Source: Candidatus Fluviicola riflensis
GTDB taxonomy: Bacteria > Bacteroidota > Bacteroidia > Flavobacteriales_D > Crocinitomicaceae
Direction: 5' to 3'
DNA: 64,000 nt
Assembly (NCBI GenBank): GCA_002243285.1
Contig: CP022585.1
Location: 4,266,641-4,330,640, forward strand
The stretch's first letter is position 1; every line of letters starts with the position of its first letter. This document shows, one piece after another, positions 52,682 through 62,319 of this stretch. The notes under the pieces were generated by a model, which was not told where the DNA came from, ran no database searches, and was given only the letters and a program-made list of their open reading frames with translations. Both the position numbers and the translations under genes were made by a program.

Positions 52682-53251
52682 ATGAACATTTCTATTGTTG
52701 TGGCAAACGATTCACACGTCTGTCATGCAGCAACCATTTGTCAATTAATGGCCGAAGCTGCGCAAAAACGCGGCACCGGTATCGCCAAACGATCGCCGGA
52801 TTATCTCCAACAAAAAATGCTGGAAGGCAAGGCGATCATTGCCTTGGCGAATAACGAACCCATCGGGTTTTGCTACATCGAATCGTGGGGACACGACAAA
52901 TTTGTTGCCAATTCGGGGTTAATCGTGCACGAAAATTACCGCAAAACCGGCTTGGCAAAACAGATCAAAACCAGGATTCTTGAGCTTTCCCGTCACAAAT
53001 TTCCGCACGCTAAGCTATTCGGAATTACCACCAGTTTGGCTGTCATGAAGATCAATACCGATCTGGGTTACAAGCCCGTAACCTTTTCCGAACTCACCGA
53101 TGACGATGCTTTCTGGAAAGGTTGTAATGGCTGCGTGAATATGGATATTCTGCAACGCACCGAGCGCAAACTCTGCCTCTGCACGGGTATGTTACTCGAT
53201 CCCGTAACCACATTGGTTTCACCTCAAAACACAACAGATGAAAAACACTAA
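52682..53251 (+). CDS. GNAT N-acetyltransferase, probable N-acetylglutamate synthase of the arginine operon
   Basis: 189 aa. The GNAT fold is shown by IALANNEPIGFCYIESW, then NSGLIVHENYRKTGLAKQIKTRIL (the acetyl-CoA pyrophosphate loop RKTGLA) and NTDLGYKPVTF. A cysteine-rich C-terminus (WKGCNGCVN ... KLCLCTGMLLDP) follows. It heads an otherwise complete acetylated arginine pathway that lacks argA and argJ, so by context it should acetylate glutamate. This is inference; it resembles neither the classic ArgA nor ArgO. It overlaps argG by 14 nt. Confidence 0.82.
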   Translation: MNISIVVANDSHVCHAATICQLMAEAAQKRGTGIAKRSPDYLQQKMLEGKAIIALANNEPIGFCYIESWGHDKFVANSGLIVHENYRKTGLAKQIKTRILELSRHKFPHAKLFGITTSLAVMKINTDLGYKPVTFSELTDDDAFWKGCNGCVNMDILQRTERKLCLCTGMLLDPVTTLVSPQNTTDEKH

Positions 53252-54437
53252 AAACACCGTATTGCTGGCATTTTCAGGTGGTTTGGACACCACTTTTTGT
53301 GCCGTTTATTTGCAACTGGATTTACACCTCGAGGTACATTCCGTTTTTGTCAATACCGGCTCTTTTTCGCCCGAAGAAATAACCGCGATTGAGCAAAAAG
53401 CACATTCCCTGAATGTTGTTTCGCACACCACTCTCGACGTAAGCGAAACGTACTACAATGAAGGTCTCAAATTTCTCCTTTTCGGAAACGTTCTAAAAAA
53501 CGACACCTATCCCCTGTCGGTGAGCTCCGAACGCGTATTCCAGGCCAAAGCAATTGCTGATCTGGCAAAACAACTAGGGGTTGATTACATCGCACATGGC
53601 AGCACCGGTGCGGGAAATGACCAAGTTCGTTTTGATATGGTGTTCCAAACTCTGGTTCCGGAAATCAAGATCCTCACACCCATTCGCGATCTGGGGCTTT
53701 CACGCAATGATGAAATTCGATATTTACAGGAACGAAACATGGTTATTTCTGCCGAAAAAGCACAATATTCCATCAACGAAGGGTTGTGGGGAACCAGCAT
53801 TGGTGGCGCTGAAACATTGACATCTCATCTATCAATTCCGGAAAATGCGTGGCCGTATGAAGTAACCGAAACCGTTCCGCATGAAATCTCTATCGAATTT
53901 CTGAAAGGTGAACCCGTTGCCTTGAATGGCATTTCTTTTTCTCCCGTTGAATTGATCCAACAACTCGACACGCTTGCCCGGCCATTTGGAATTGGTCGCG
54001 ATGTGCATGTAGGCGATACGATTGTCGGCATAAAAGGTCGTGTGGCATTTGTAGCTGCCGCGCCATTGATCCTTATAAAAGCGCATCAATTACTGGAAAA
54101 ACACACACTCACCAAGTGGCAGCAACAACTCAAAAAACAGCAGAGCGAATGGTACGGCATGTTGTTTCACGAAGGTCAATTCATGGACCCGGTGATGCGC
54201 GATTTGGAAGCTCATTTTCAGCAAAGTCAGGAACGTGTTTCAGGAACGGTAAACCTGCAATTAGCACCTTATCGTTTCAACCTCATCGGGGTTCATTCGC
54301 CTTTCGACCTAATGAATTCAACCATTGCAGCGTATGGTGAAGGAACCAATGAATGGTCAGCAGATGACGCGAAAGGATTCATCACCATCAACGGAATGCA
54401 AACAAAATTGTGGCACGCTAAAACCGCGCAAGTATGA
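53238..54437 (+). CDS. argG: Argininosuccinate synthase
   Basis: 399 aa. It joins citrulline and aspartate using ATP. The PP-loop is at the N-terminus (LLAFSGGLDTTFCAVYL), followed by ERVFQAKAIADLAKQLGVDYIAHGSTGAGNDQVRFD and the SINEGLWG motif. It lies between the GNAT gene (14-nt overlap) and argC (4-nt overlap). Confidence 0.96.
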   Translation: MKNTKNTVLLAFSGGLDTTFCAVYLQLDLHLEVHSVFVNTGSFSPEEITAIEQKAHSLNVVSHTTLDVSETYYNEGLKFLLFGNVLKNDTYPLSVSSERVFQAKAIADLAKQLGVDYIAHGSTGAGNDQVRFDMVFQTLVPEIKILTPIRDLGLSRNDEIRYLQERNMVISAEKAQYSINEGLWGTSIGGAETLTSHLSIPENAWPYEVTETVPHEISIEFLKGEPVALNGISFSPVELIQQLDTLARPFGIGRDVHVGDTIVGIKGRVAFVAAAPLILIKAHQLLEKHTLTKWQQQLKKQQSEWYGMLFHEGQFMDPVMRDLEAHFQQSQERVSGTVNLQLAPYRFNLIGVHSPFDLMNSTIAAYGEGTNEWSADDAKGFITINGMQTKLWHAKTAQV

Positions 54438-55378
54438 AAAAAGAAGTGACCGTTATCGGTGGTGCAGGATACGCAGCACGCGAGTTGATTTCCCTGTTGG
54501 TGCGCCACCCGGAAGCAATCATCCAACATGTGGTGAGTGAAAGTCAAACCGGAACAGTAGTAGCCGATTTCCACAAAGATCCGGCTATTGATCGCGAACT
54601 GATCTTCAGTTCGTACAGCGGTGAAGTCACGGATGTCTTGTTTTTATGTGGCGGGCATAGCTTTTCCAAGCAGTTTTTAGATCAACATACGTTTGGTAAT
54701 GATGTGTTGATTATCGATCTTTCAATGGATTTCCGTAGAAGTTCGGAATTCATTTACGGACTTCCGGAATCGCCACTTTATTCTCTTGGAAACCGAATCG
54801 CAAATCCGGGTTGTTTTGCCACTGCCATTCAGTTGGGAATACTACCAATGCTTGGAAAATCGACTTCCGACTGGCACATCCATGCCATTACGGGATCCTC
54901 CGGAGCCGGGCAGCTGCTGCAACAGAGCAGTCATTTCTCGTGGCGTGAAAACAATGTTTCCACTTACAAAGTATTTGATCATCAGCACTTATTGGAAATG
55001 AATCACCATGGAAAATCCGTCACGGAAACATTTCCGAAATTGCATTTCACACCTGTCCGTGGACCGTTTACACGAGGCATTTTCGCTACAATGTACACAG
55101 AAACGGAGCTAACTCAGGAAGAAGCTTTTCAATGCTATTCCGATTATTACAAGCATGCCTCTTTTGTGAAAGTGCAATCTGGGGAAGTGGATTTGAAGCA
55201 GGTAATCGGTACCAATTATTGCGTATTGCAGCCGCGGGTTATAGACGGAAAACTCTTTGTGACAAGCGTTATCGACAACCTGCTCAAAGGTGCTGCAGGA
55301 CAAGCTATTCAAAATATGAATCGTTTTTTCGGGTGGTCTGAAACTGCCGGATTGAACCTAAAACCGCATTTTCTATGA
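54434..55378 (+). CDS. argC: N-acetyl-gamma-glutamyl-phosphate reductase
   Basis: 314 aa. It reduces the acyl phosphate made by ArgB to the semialdehyde using NADPH. The nucleotide-binding N-terminus is VIGGAGYAARELISLLVRHP, the catalytic cysteine is in NPGCFATAIQLG, and the active-site region is ITGSSGAGQ. It overlaps argG and argD by 4 nt each. Confidence 0.95.
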   Translation: MKKEVTVIGGAGYAARELISLLVRHPEAIIQHVVSESQTGTVVADFHKDPAIDRELIFSSYSGEVTDVLFLCGGHSFSKQFLDQHTFGNDVLIIDLSMDFRRSSEFIYGLPESPLYSLGNRIANPGCFATAIQLGILPMLGKSTSDWHIHAITGSSGAGQLLQQSSHFSWRENNVSTYKVFDHQHLLEMNHHGKSVTETFPKLHFTPVRGPFTRGIFATMYTETELTQEEAFQCYSDYYKHASFVKVQSGEVDLKQVIGTNYCVLQPRVIDGKLFVTSVIDNLLKGAAGQAIQNMNRFFGWSETAGLNLKPHFL

Positions 55379-56526
55379 ACACATTTGATGTATACCATCC
55401 GTGGAAAACGGTCTTCGTGAAAGCGAACGGAGCCACTATTACGGATGATAAGGGTAAAACATACCTCGATTTTTATGGTGGTCACGGTGTTATTTCTATC
55501 GGACACAATCACCCGTGTTGGAAACAGGCACTTTCAGAACGTCTGGAGCATATTTCCTATTATTCCAATGCAGTTACGATCACCGAACAACAACAGGTTG
55601 CGCAATCATTGGTAACGATCTCCGGATTGACGGATTACCGTCTCTTCTTGTGTAACAGCGGTGCTGAAGCGAATGAAAATGCCATGAAAATTGCCTCCTT
55701 TTTCACCAAGCGCAGCAAAATTCTTGCTTTCAAAGGAGCCTTTCATGGCCGAACCGCAGGTGCAATTGCTGTAACAGATAATCCAGGTATTTATGCTCCT
55801 TTCGGAGCCGATTTGGCACAGGATTTTATCGCATTGGATGATGTCGAAGGTCTTAAAAAAGCCTTGGAAACGCAACAATATGCTGCCGTAATCTTGGAAG
55901 GAATTCAGGGTGTGGCAGGTGTGTTCGAAGTTTCGGAAATGGTGTGGCAAACGTTGGAAGATCACTGCAAATCGACGGGAACACTACTCATTCTGGACGA
56001 GATTCAAAGCGGTTGCGGACGTACAGGAACGTATTTTGCCTTTCAGCACCACAACATTCAACCCGATCTGATCACGATGGCCAAAGGAATCGGAAACGGT
56101 TTTCCGGTGGCAGGTGTTTTGGTAACCAATGAAATTGAACCCGTAAAAGGACAACTGGGAACCACTTTTGGGGGAAGTTACATGGCCTGTGCGGCTATGC
56201 AGGCGGTGTTGGATGAATTACACCGTTCGGCTCTAATGCAACACGCCAGCGAAACAGGAACCTACCTGAAACAGCAACTGGAACAACATCCGGCGGTGCT
56301 GGAGGTAAAAGGTCGCGGATTAATGATCGGTATTCGGCTATCCGTAAACGCGTCGGAAGTTCAATCAGCGCTGCTTGAAAAAGGAATCGTAACAGGCACT
56401 TCAGCTTGTCCGTTTACCTTGCGTTTGCTCCCGCCTTTGACCATTACCAAAGCAGAAACAGATCAGCTGTTGGTTGTTTTTGAAGAAGTTATGAGCGTGT
56501 ATTCACCACAAAACCAGATAGTATGA
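55375..56526 (+). CDS. argD: Acetylornithine aminotransferase (class III PLP enzyme)
   Basis: 383 aa. It transaminates N-acetylglutamate semialdehyde to N-acetylornithine. PLP features are CNSGAEANENAMKIA, FKGAFHGRTAGAIAVT, LILDEIQSGCGRTG (Asp) and the Schiff-base lysine in ITMAKGIGNGFPV. The assignment among class III aminotransferases rests on its place between argC and the carbamoyltransferase. ATGA-type overlaps (4 nt) join it to both neighbours. Confidence 0.94.
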   Translation: MNTFDVYHPWKTVFVKANGATITDDKGKTYLDFYGGHGVISIGHNHPCWKQALSERLEHISYYSNAVTITEQQQVAQSLVTISGLTDYRLFLCNSGAEANENAMKIASFFTKRSKILAFKGAFHGRTAGAIAVTDNPGIYAPFGADLAQDFIALDDVEGLKKALETQQYAAVILEGIQGVAGVFEVSEMVWQTLEDHCKSTGTLLILDEIQSGCGRTGTYFAFQHHNIQPDLITMAKGIGNGFPVAGVLVTNEIEPVKGQLGTTFGGSYMACAAMQAVLDELHRSALMQHASETGTYLKQQLEQHPAVLEVKGRGLMIGIRLSVNASEVQSALLEKGIVTGTSACPFTLRLLPPLTITKAETDQLLVVFEEVMSVYSPQNQIV

Positions 56527-57455
56527 AACAGTTTACTTCAGTAGCGGATGTGATCGATGTTCCGCAATTAATTGAATCGGTGCGGTCGATGAAAGGAACC
56601 CAACAATTGGATTTTGCACGGGGAAAAAACCTTGCTATGCTGTTTTTTAATCCGAGTTTGCGCACGCGAATGAGTACGCAAACGGCGGCTTACAACCTCG
56701 GAATGACCGTTTCTACGTTAGACGCACACCAAGGCTGGAAACTGGAAACAGAACCCGGTTCAATTATGAACGGCGATGCTCAGGAACAGTTGCAGGATGC
56801 CATTCGCGTCATGAGTGGTTATACGGATCTTCTGGCTATTCGCTCATTTGCGGGCTTGCAAAACAAACAAGACGATTATGCCGAAACACTGCTCAATGAG
56901 TGCATCCGGCATAGCGACAAACCTGTTATTTCCTTGGAATCAGCTATTCGTCACCCCCTGCAATCACTTACAGACATGGTAACAATTGCCGAATTGGGGA
57001 TCAAAAAACCAAAAATCGCTGTCACCTGGGCACCACATCCGAAAGCATTGCCACAAGCGGTTGTCAACTCCTTTTTGGAATGGACACCCTTTCTGGAAGC
57101 TGATGTCTGGTTAGCACATCCGGAAGGGTATGAGTTGGGCCAACAATTCTCAAAACACGCCCACATAACACACAATCAGCAAGAAGCACTGGAAGGAGCA
57201 GATATTGTTTACTGCAAAAACTGGAGCTCCGTAACGAATTACGGTCAACGTTTGAGTGGTAATGATCACTGGACAGTTGATTCCCGAAAAATGCAGCATA
57301 CCAACAACGCGCACTTTATGCATTGCTTACCCATTCGTCGAAATGTGGTAGCCACGGATGAAGTTGTAGACACTTCTATTGTATACCAACAAGCAAAAAA
57401 CCGAATTTGGGCGGCACAAACCGTTCTTCAACAACTCCTTTTATCATGCAGTTAA
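56523..57455 (+). CDS. argF': N-acyl-ornithine carbamoyltransferase (acetyl- or succinyl-ornithine)
   Basis: 310 aa, a transcarbamylase of the Bacteroidota/Xanthomonas type that carbamoylates acylated ornithine. The carbamoyl-phosphate loop reads FFNPSLRTRMS, and HPLQSLTDMVTI and HCLPIRRNVV follow. In place of the ornithine-binding SMG motif of ArgF it has the family's WAPHPKALPQAV. The residue that I recall as discriminating acetyl- from succinyl-ornithine enzymes (Glu versus Pro in the MDGDxxEH loop) is Gln87 here (IMNGDAQEQ), so specificity is open. It overlaps argD by 4 nt and argB by 10 nt. Confidence 0.92.
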   Translation: MKQFTSVADVIDVPQLIESVRSMKGTQQLDFARGKNLAMLFFNPSLRTRMSTQTAAYNLGMTVSTLDAHQGWKLETEPGSIMNGDAQEQLQDAIRVMSGYTDLLAIRSFAGLQNKQDDYAETLLNECIRHSDKPVISLESAIRHPLQSLTDMVTIAELGIKKPKIAVTWAPHPKALPQAVVNSFLEWTPFLEADVWLAHPEGYELGQQFSKHAHITHNQQEALEGADIVYCKNWSSVTNYGQRLSGNDHWTVDSRKMQHTNNAHFMHCLPIRRNVVATDEVVDTSIVYQQAKNRIWAAQTVLQQLLLSCS

Positions 57456-58213
57456 CAATCGTAAAAGCAGGTGGCGAAATTGTTGAAAATGCTGAATACC
57501 GAAACCGTTTTTTGAAAGCATTTTCAGCTATTAACGGAGCCAAAATACTGGTGCACGGAGGCGGAAGCCTGGCTTCAAAGTGGGCAGAAAAACAGAGCAT
57601 TGCTTCACAATTCATTAATGGTCGCCGGGTAACCTCATCGGAAATGCTGGAGGTAATCACAATGGTTTACAGTGGCATCAATAAACAACTGGTAGCCGGA
57701 TTACAACACTTAGGTATACGTTCAATCGGGCTTTCAGGAGCTGATTTTTCCTGCATTCCCGCCACAAAACGACCTGCACTTCCGGTTGATTACGGTTTGG
57801 TTGGTGATCCGATTGACGGAATCCCTTTTCCACAAGAACTGATTGCACTCGTACAATCCGGAAATTGTTTGGTGATGAGTCCGTTGAGCTATAACATAGA
57901 AGACGGAACCTTACTCAATACCAATGCCGATACCATCACACTGTTTTTAGCCAAGGCATTTCGGGAACGGAGTTCTGTAAACCTGATTTTCGCCTTCGGT
58001 CACTTGGGTGTAATGTGCGATTTGAATGACTCCTCTTCCCTGATCGAAAGCCTTTCTGAGACAGAAACCAGGCAATTAATAAACAATGATGTGATTCACT
58101 CAGGAATGCTCCCAAAATTAACCGCCGGATTCAGCGCTTTGAAATCAGGTGCTACGAGTGTCCGCATTACCCGCTTCGATCAACTACACAATGGAACAAA
58201 CCTCATAATATGA
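57446..58213 (+). CDS. argB: Acetylglutamate kinase
   Basis: 255 aa from the ATG at 57446 (MQLTIVKAGGEIVENAEYR); a start 39 nt earlier would lie inside argF' and adds a non-conserved extension. It phosphorylates N-acetylglutamate. The amino acid kinase fold shows VKAGGE (usually VKxGG), ILVHGGGSLASKW, IGLSGADFS and NTNADTITLFLA. It overlaps the genes on both sides (10 and 4 nt). Confidence 0.94.
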   Translation: MQLTIVKAGGEIVENAEYRNRFLKAFSAINGAKILVHGGGSLASKWAEKQSIASQFINGRRVTSSEMLEVITMVYSGINKQLVAGLQHLGIRSIGLSGADFSCIPATKRPALPVDYGLVGDPIDGIPFPQELIALVQSGNCLVMSPLSYNIEDGTLLNTNADTITLFLAKAFRERSSVNLIFAFGHLGVMCDLNDSSSLIESLSETETRQLINNDVIHSGMLPKLTAGFSALKSGATSVRITRFDQLHNGTNLII

Positions 58214-59268
58214 TGAAAACAGTAGTAGAAGATCTCAAAACCCTCGTGGGCATTCCCTCTTTTTCCGGTGAAGAAAAAACCGCAGCCGATTGGATGGAGC
58301 AACGTTTATCGGAAGAAGAAATGATCGTAAAACGTTACGGGAATAATGTTTGGACAACACATTCCGGTTATGATGAAAATCGCCCGACAGTATTGTTGAA
58401 TTCGCATTTGGATACAGTCAAGGTTTGCAATGGATGGACTTTTCCGCCTTTTGCCTGCACAGCGATAGGAAATCAATTGTTTGGACTGGGAATCAACGAC
58501 GCCGGGGCTTCCTTAATTGCATTATTTCATGCTTTTTTGCGAATGAAATCGCAAAATTTAGCTTATAATTTGGTTTTTCTGGCTTCTGCGGAAGAAGAAA
58601 ACAGTGGAAAAGCTGGCTTGGAAGCGGTTCGCCATCGATTGGGAAAGATTGACATGGCGATTGTAGGCGAACCGACCGGTGGAAAGGTCGCTGTAGCCGA
58701 AAAAGGTCTGTTGGTAATTGATGCACTTGCCAAAGGTGTTGCCGGACATGCAGCACGCAACTCCGGTATAAATGCAATTACGGTGGTGTTGCAGGATATA
58801 CAGCGCATTCAGGAATATTGTTTCGAAAAAACATCGGGTTTACTTGGGCCGGTTAGCATGAATGTAACGGCAATCAATGGCGGCGATTTACACAATGTTA
58901 TTCCGGATGAATGTGCTTTTGTAATTGATGTTCGCTTGAACGAACGGTATACGCATCAGGAAGTTTTGGATGAATTACAAGCCATTTGTTCGGCTGAATT
59001 AACGGCCAGATCAATGCGCTTAGCACCATCGGGTTTAGCAGAAGGTCATCCGTTGTGGCGCACGGCCAACGCATTGGAACTTCCTTGCTTCGGTTCACCC
59101 ACCATGAGCGACCAAGCATTGATGTCCTGGCCTTCTATCAAACTGGGAATTGGTGAATCGGAGCGCTCACACACACCAAACGAATACATTTTAATCGAAG
59201 AACTGGAACAGGGAATTGCCCTGTATGACCGGTTTTTAAATCAATTGAATCATGAAATTATGGGATAA
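58210..59268 (+). CDS. argE: Acetylornithine deacetylase-type M20 hydrolase
   Basis: 352 aa. M20 metallopeptidase signatures: LLNSHLDTVK (zinc His and Asp), GLGINDAGASL (bridging Asp), ASAEEENSGKAG (catalytic and zinc Glu), VGEPTGGKVAV and the final zinc His in ESERSHTPNEYI. In this pathway it would remove the acyl group from acyl-citrulline (as in the Xanthomonas/Bacteroides route) rather than from acyl-ornithine, because the carbamoyltransferase upstream takes acylated ornithine. It overlaps argB by 4 nt and argH by 17 nt. Confidence 0.93.
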   Translation: MMKTVVEDLKTLVGIPSFSGEEKTAADWMEQRLSEEEMIVKRYGNNVWTTHSGYDENRPTVLLNSHLDTVKVCNGWTFPPFACTAIGNQLFGLGINDAGASLIALFHAFLRMKSQNLAYNLVFLASAEEENSGKAGLEAVRHRLGKIDMAIVGEPTGGKVAVAEKGLLVIDALAKGVAGHAARNSGINAITVVLQDIQRIQEYCFEKTSGLLGPVSMNVTAINGGDLHNVIPDECAFVIDVRLNERYTHQEVLDELQAICSAELTARSMRLAPSGLAEGHPLWRTANALELPCFGSPTMSDQALMSWPSIKLGIGESERSHTPNEYILIEELEQGIALYDRFLNQLNHEIMG

Positions 59269-60526
59269 AGGAACAACCGGTTCCACAGAAGTGCACGCCT
59301 TTACGGTAGGAAATGACCGCGAAACGGATCGTCGGTTGGCACCTTTTGATGTTTCCGCAACTCGCGCGCACTGCCGAATGCTGACACAAACCGGCTTGTT
59401 AACTGAAGCGGAACTTGCTGAGCTGACAATTGGACTAGATTGTCTTTCGGAAGAAGTTAAACAACCGACGTTCACCATTCCGGAAGCATTCGAAGACATT
59501 CACTCGTACCTCGAATTTAAACTCACCGAATGGCACGGTGATACGGGCAAAAAAGTCCACACAGCTCGCTCGCGCAACGATCAGGTATTGACGGCTTTGC
59601 AGCTTTACCTGAAACACGAATTAGCAGTTTTGCGAGGCAAGATTTCAGCATTCGGGTTGTTGTTGTGTGATAAAGCCGCATTGCACCAAACGGATTACAT
59701 TCCGGGTTATACGCACACGCAGGTTGCCATGCCTTCAAGCATCGCTATGTGGCTTTCTGCTTACGCCGAATGTTTGGCCGACGATCTACTGTTGGTTGAA
59801 ACTTGCATTCAGTTGGCTGACCAAAATCCGTTGGGAACAGCCGCCGGTTACGGTTCCACGTTCGGAATTGATCGTGTTTTTACCACTGAGGCAATGGGCT
59901 TTGGTTCGTTGAAGGTAAATCCGGTAGCCGCACAACTGAATCGCGGAAAACTAGAACAATCCGTTGCTTTCGCGCTTTCGCAAGTAGGCATGACAGTAGG
60001 AAAACTGGCCAACGACTGTACGTGGATGTTGTGTCAAAACACGTCTTTCATTGCCTTTCCGGAAACGATAACTACCGGCAGCAGTATTATGCCGCACAAA
60101 AAAAATCCGGATGTGTTTGAACTGGTGCGCGCCAAAGCCAATCAACTCAGTGCTATTCCTGTTGAAATCGGAGCAATTACGCGCAATCTGATTTCCGGAT
60201 ATCACCGTGATTTTCAATTGCTCAAGGAACCGGTTTTCAAAGCGATAGACACCACGCGTGCGATCATTGACATCATGGTTTTTATCATGCCACAGCTCGT
60301 GGTTAAAAAAATTGATTTCACGGAGGAACGTTATTCGGGTATTTTTAGCGTAGATCAGGTTGCTAATCTGGTGCAAAAAGGCGCATCATTTCGCACAGCA
60401 TACGGCATCGTGGGTAAACAACTTTCTTCCGACGAGCAAACCAAGCCCTCGCCAACCACGCATATCGGTAGTTTGGATGAACCGGGAATAGATCTGATCA
60501 GAGCGAAACTAAGAGTTGCCAATTGA
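59252..60526 (+). CDS. argH: Argininosuccinate lyase
   Basis: 424 aa. It splits argininosuccinate to arginine and fumarate, the last step. Fumarase/aspartase superfamily motifs are THTARSRNDQ-like KKVHTARSRNDQVLTAL, YTHTQVAMPSSIAMW and the signature GSSIMPHKKNPDVFELVR. It is the last gene of the operon and is followed after 9 nt by a strong convergent terminator. Confidence 0.96.
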   Translation: MKLWDKGTTGSTEVHAFTVGNDRETDRRLAPFDVSATRAHCRMLTQTGLLTEAELAELTIGLDCLSEEVKQPTFTIPEAFEDIHSYLEFKLTEWHGDTGKKVHTARSRNDQVLTALQLYLKHELAVLRGKISAFGLLLCDKAALHQTDYIPGYTHTQVAMPSSIAMWLSAYAECLADDLLLVETCIQLADQNPLGTAAGYGSTFGIDRVFTTEAMGFGSLKVNPVAAQLNRGKLEQSVAFALSQVGMTVGKLANDCTWMLCQNTSFIAFPETITTGSSIMPHKKNPDVFELVRAKANQLSAIPVEIGAITRNLISGYHRDFQLLKEPVFKAIDTTRAIIDIMVFIMPQLVVKKIDFTEERYSGIFSVDQVANLVQKGASFRTAYGIVGKQLSSDEQTKPSPTTHIGSLDEPGIDLIRAKLRVAN

Positions 60527-60535
60527 TCTTTAACA

Positions 60536-60575
60536 GAGGAAACCCAACAAGTTAACGGAGTTGTTGAGTTTCCTC
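60536..60575. terminator. Bidirectional terminator between argH and phoH
   Basis: GAGGAAACCCAACAA (60536-60550) pairs with 60561-60575 over 15 positions with one mismatch and a 10-nt loop. It lies between two convergent genes, 9 nt after argH and 16 nt after the phoH stop. Confidence 0.88.
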
Positions 60576-60591
60576 CAGAGTCAAAAAATTC

Positions 60592-61917
60592 CTATAATAA
60601 ATCGTTCGCCAGGTTCGCCAAATCGGAGCGCTCACCTTTTTCAAGGCGTATGTGCGAAAAGAGCGGCTGGCCTTTCAAACGGTCGATCAGATACGCCAAA
60701 CCATTACTGTTTTCATCCAGGTACGGCGTGTCGATCTGGTGAACATCGCCGGTAAATACAATTTTGGTTCCTTCACCTGCACGGGTAATGATCGTTTTCA
60801 CTTCGTGTGGAGTAAGGTTTTGCGCTTCGTCGACAATGAACAAGATGTTCGATAAACTTCTACCGCGAATAAACGCCAGCGGTGTAATCAAAATACGTCC
60901 GCTTTCCTCCATTTCCACAATAGCCTTGTGTTTTTTCTCGTTTTCACCGAATTGTGATTTGATGAATTTGAGATTGTCCCACAACGGTTCCATATATGGA
61001 CCTATTTTGTCTTTGGCATCGCCCGGAAGAAACCCGATCTCTTTATTGGAAAGCGGCACCAACGGTCGCGCCAGGATAATCTGCTGAAATTGTTTCTGCT
61101 GTTCCAGTGCCGCTGCCAGCGCCAATAGTGTTTTTCCGGTTCCCGCTACTCCCTGCAAGGCAACAAGTTTGATGTTATTGTTCATCAGCGCATTTACCGC
61201 AAAAGCCTGCTCAGCATTTTTGGGTTTGATTCCGGAAGTATATTCTTTTTCAACGCGATGAAGCGTGTCGGTCAACGGATCAAAATACGTGAGTGAGGAA
61301 CTCTTACCATTCTTCAAAATGTAATATCCGTTGGCAACTTTCAGATTGCCCAACACACCGCTTTCTTCAATACTTCCTTTCAGAAACAATTGTTTGATCA
61401 CATCGCTGTCGACATCTTCAATCGTCGTGGTACTTGACGTACGCAGATCCGTATCATCAACCTTTCCCGTTTCATAATCTTCTGCATGGATACCCAATGC
61501 TTTGGCCTTGATACGCAGGTTAATGTCTTTCGTAACCAAAATGACTTCGCGTTTAGCATCTTCTTCCTTGATCGCTAATGTAGCATTGATAATTTTATGA
61601 TCGTTTTTTCCCGATCCGTACATTTCTTCGGCATCGATTCCGGTAGGACTCTGATTCAGCAAGACCTTGAAAGAACCCATCGATTTCCCCAAACTGATCC
61701 ACGTTTGTAAACCGCCCGTGAGCGAAATACGGTCAATGAAACGGATCACTTCCCTGGCCGAAAAGTTCTTGGTATCGTTTCCGATTTTAAACTTGTCCAA
61801 TTCCTCCAAAACGGTAATTGGAATGGCTACATCATGGCGCTCAAAGTGCATGATAGCGTGGTGGTCGTGCAACAAAACGGATGTGTCGAGCACAAATAAT
61901 TTTTGTTTTTTGGACAT
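60592..61917 (-). CDS. PhoH family protein with N-terminal PIN domain
   Basis: 441 aa. Residues ~5-150 are a PIN-like RNase domain (FVLDTSVLLHD, VLEELDKFK, NDHKIINATLAI, VILVTKDINLRIKAKALG) with its acidic residues present. Residues ~235-440 are the PhoH ATPase (VALQGVAGTGKTLLALAAAL as Walker A, NILFIVDEAQNLTPHEVKTIITRAGEGTKI (in part) as Walker B and sensor). PIN-PhoH (PhoH2-type) proteins are coupled RNA helicase/RNases. It is monocistronic. Confidence 0.94.
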   Translation of the reverse strand: MSKKQKLFVLDTSVLLHDHHAIMHFERHDVAIPITVLEELDKFKIGNDTKNFSAREVIRFIDRISLTGGLQTWISLGKSMGSFKVLLNQSPTGIDAEEMYGSGKNDHKIINATLAIKEEDAKREVILVTKDINLRIKAKALGIHAEDYETGKVDDTDLRTSSTTTIEDVDSDVIKQLFLKGSIEESGVLGNLKVANGYYILKNGKSSSLTYFDPLTDTLHRVEKEYTSGIKPKNAEQAFAVNALMNNNIKLVALQGVAGTGKTLLALAAALEQQKQFQQIILARPLVPLSNKEIGFLPGDAKDKIGPYMEPLWDNLKFIKSQFGENEKKHKAIVEMEESGRILITPLAFIRGRSLSNILFIVDEAQNLTPHEVKTIITRAGEGTKIVFTGDVHQIDTPYLDENSNGLAYLIDRLKGQPLFSHIRLEKGERSDLANLANDLL

Positions 61918-61973
61918 GTACTATTGTTTGGTTCAAGATACTCAATACACCAAATGAGCAATAGGCGTGCCAC

Positions 61974-61981
61974 CAAACTTA
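61974..61981 (-). promoter_or_regulatory. -7 promoter box of phoH
   Basis: The minus strand reads TAAGTTTG, matching TAnnTTTG, 57 nt before the ATG at 61917. No -33 TTTG at the expected distance. Confidence 0.42.
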
Positions 61982-62093
61982 TTGACAGTGATTTGTGCGA
62001 AAAGTGGTTAGAAAATCAAGCATTCTTTAACACAAAATGAAGATCCAGTTTATACGGAACAACTTTTAACTTACCTAATCGAAATTTTCGGGC

Positions 62094-62107
62094 AACATTG
62101 TAATATT
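62094..62107. promoter_or_regulatory. Operator-like palindrome, imperfect copy
   Basis: AACATTGTAATATT matches AATATTGCAATATT at 12 of 14 positions and, like the others, is followed by ACTATG. Confidence 0.4.
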
Positions 62108-62319
62108 ACTATGGTTTTGAAAACCAACATGTTACAAATGATGTTTTCGAATTTAAGCACTGTTTAACCATTCTAATCGGTTGCTTAATCCCTGTTTTTG
62201 ATGGTGTAGAAATTCCGCGATTCTTTTGCAAAGAGTTCTGAAACCCTTATTACTGTTGCATTTGTGGGAATTATCGCATCAATCCGTGAAATCCTTTTGA
62301 GTCATTTTCTTAAAAAATC

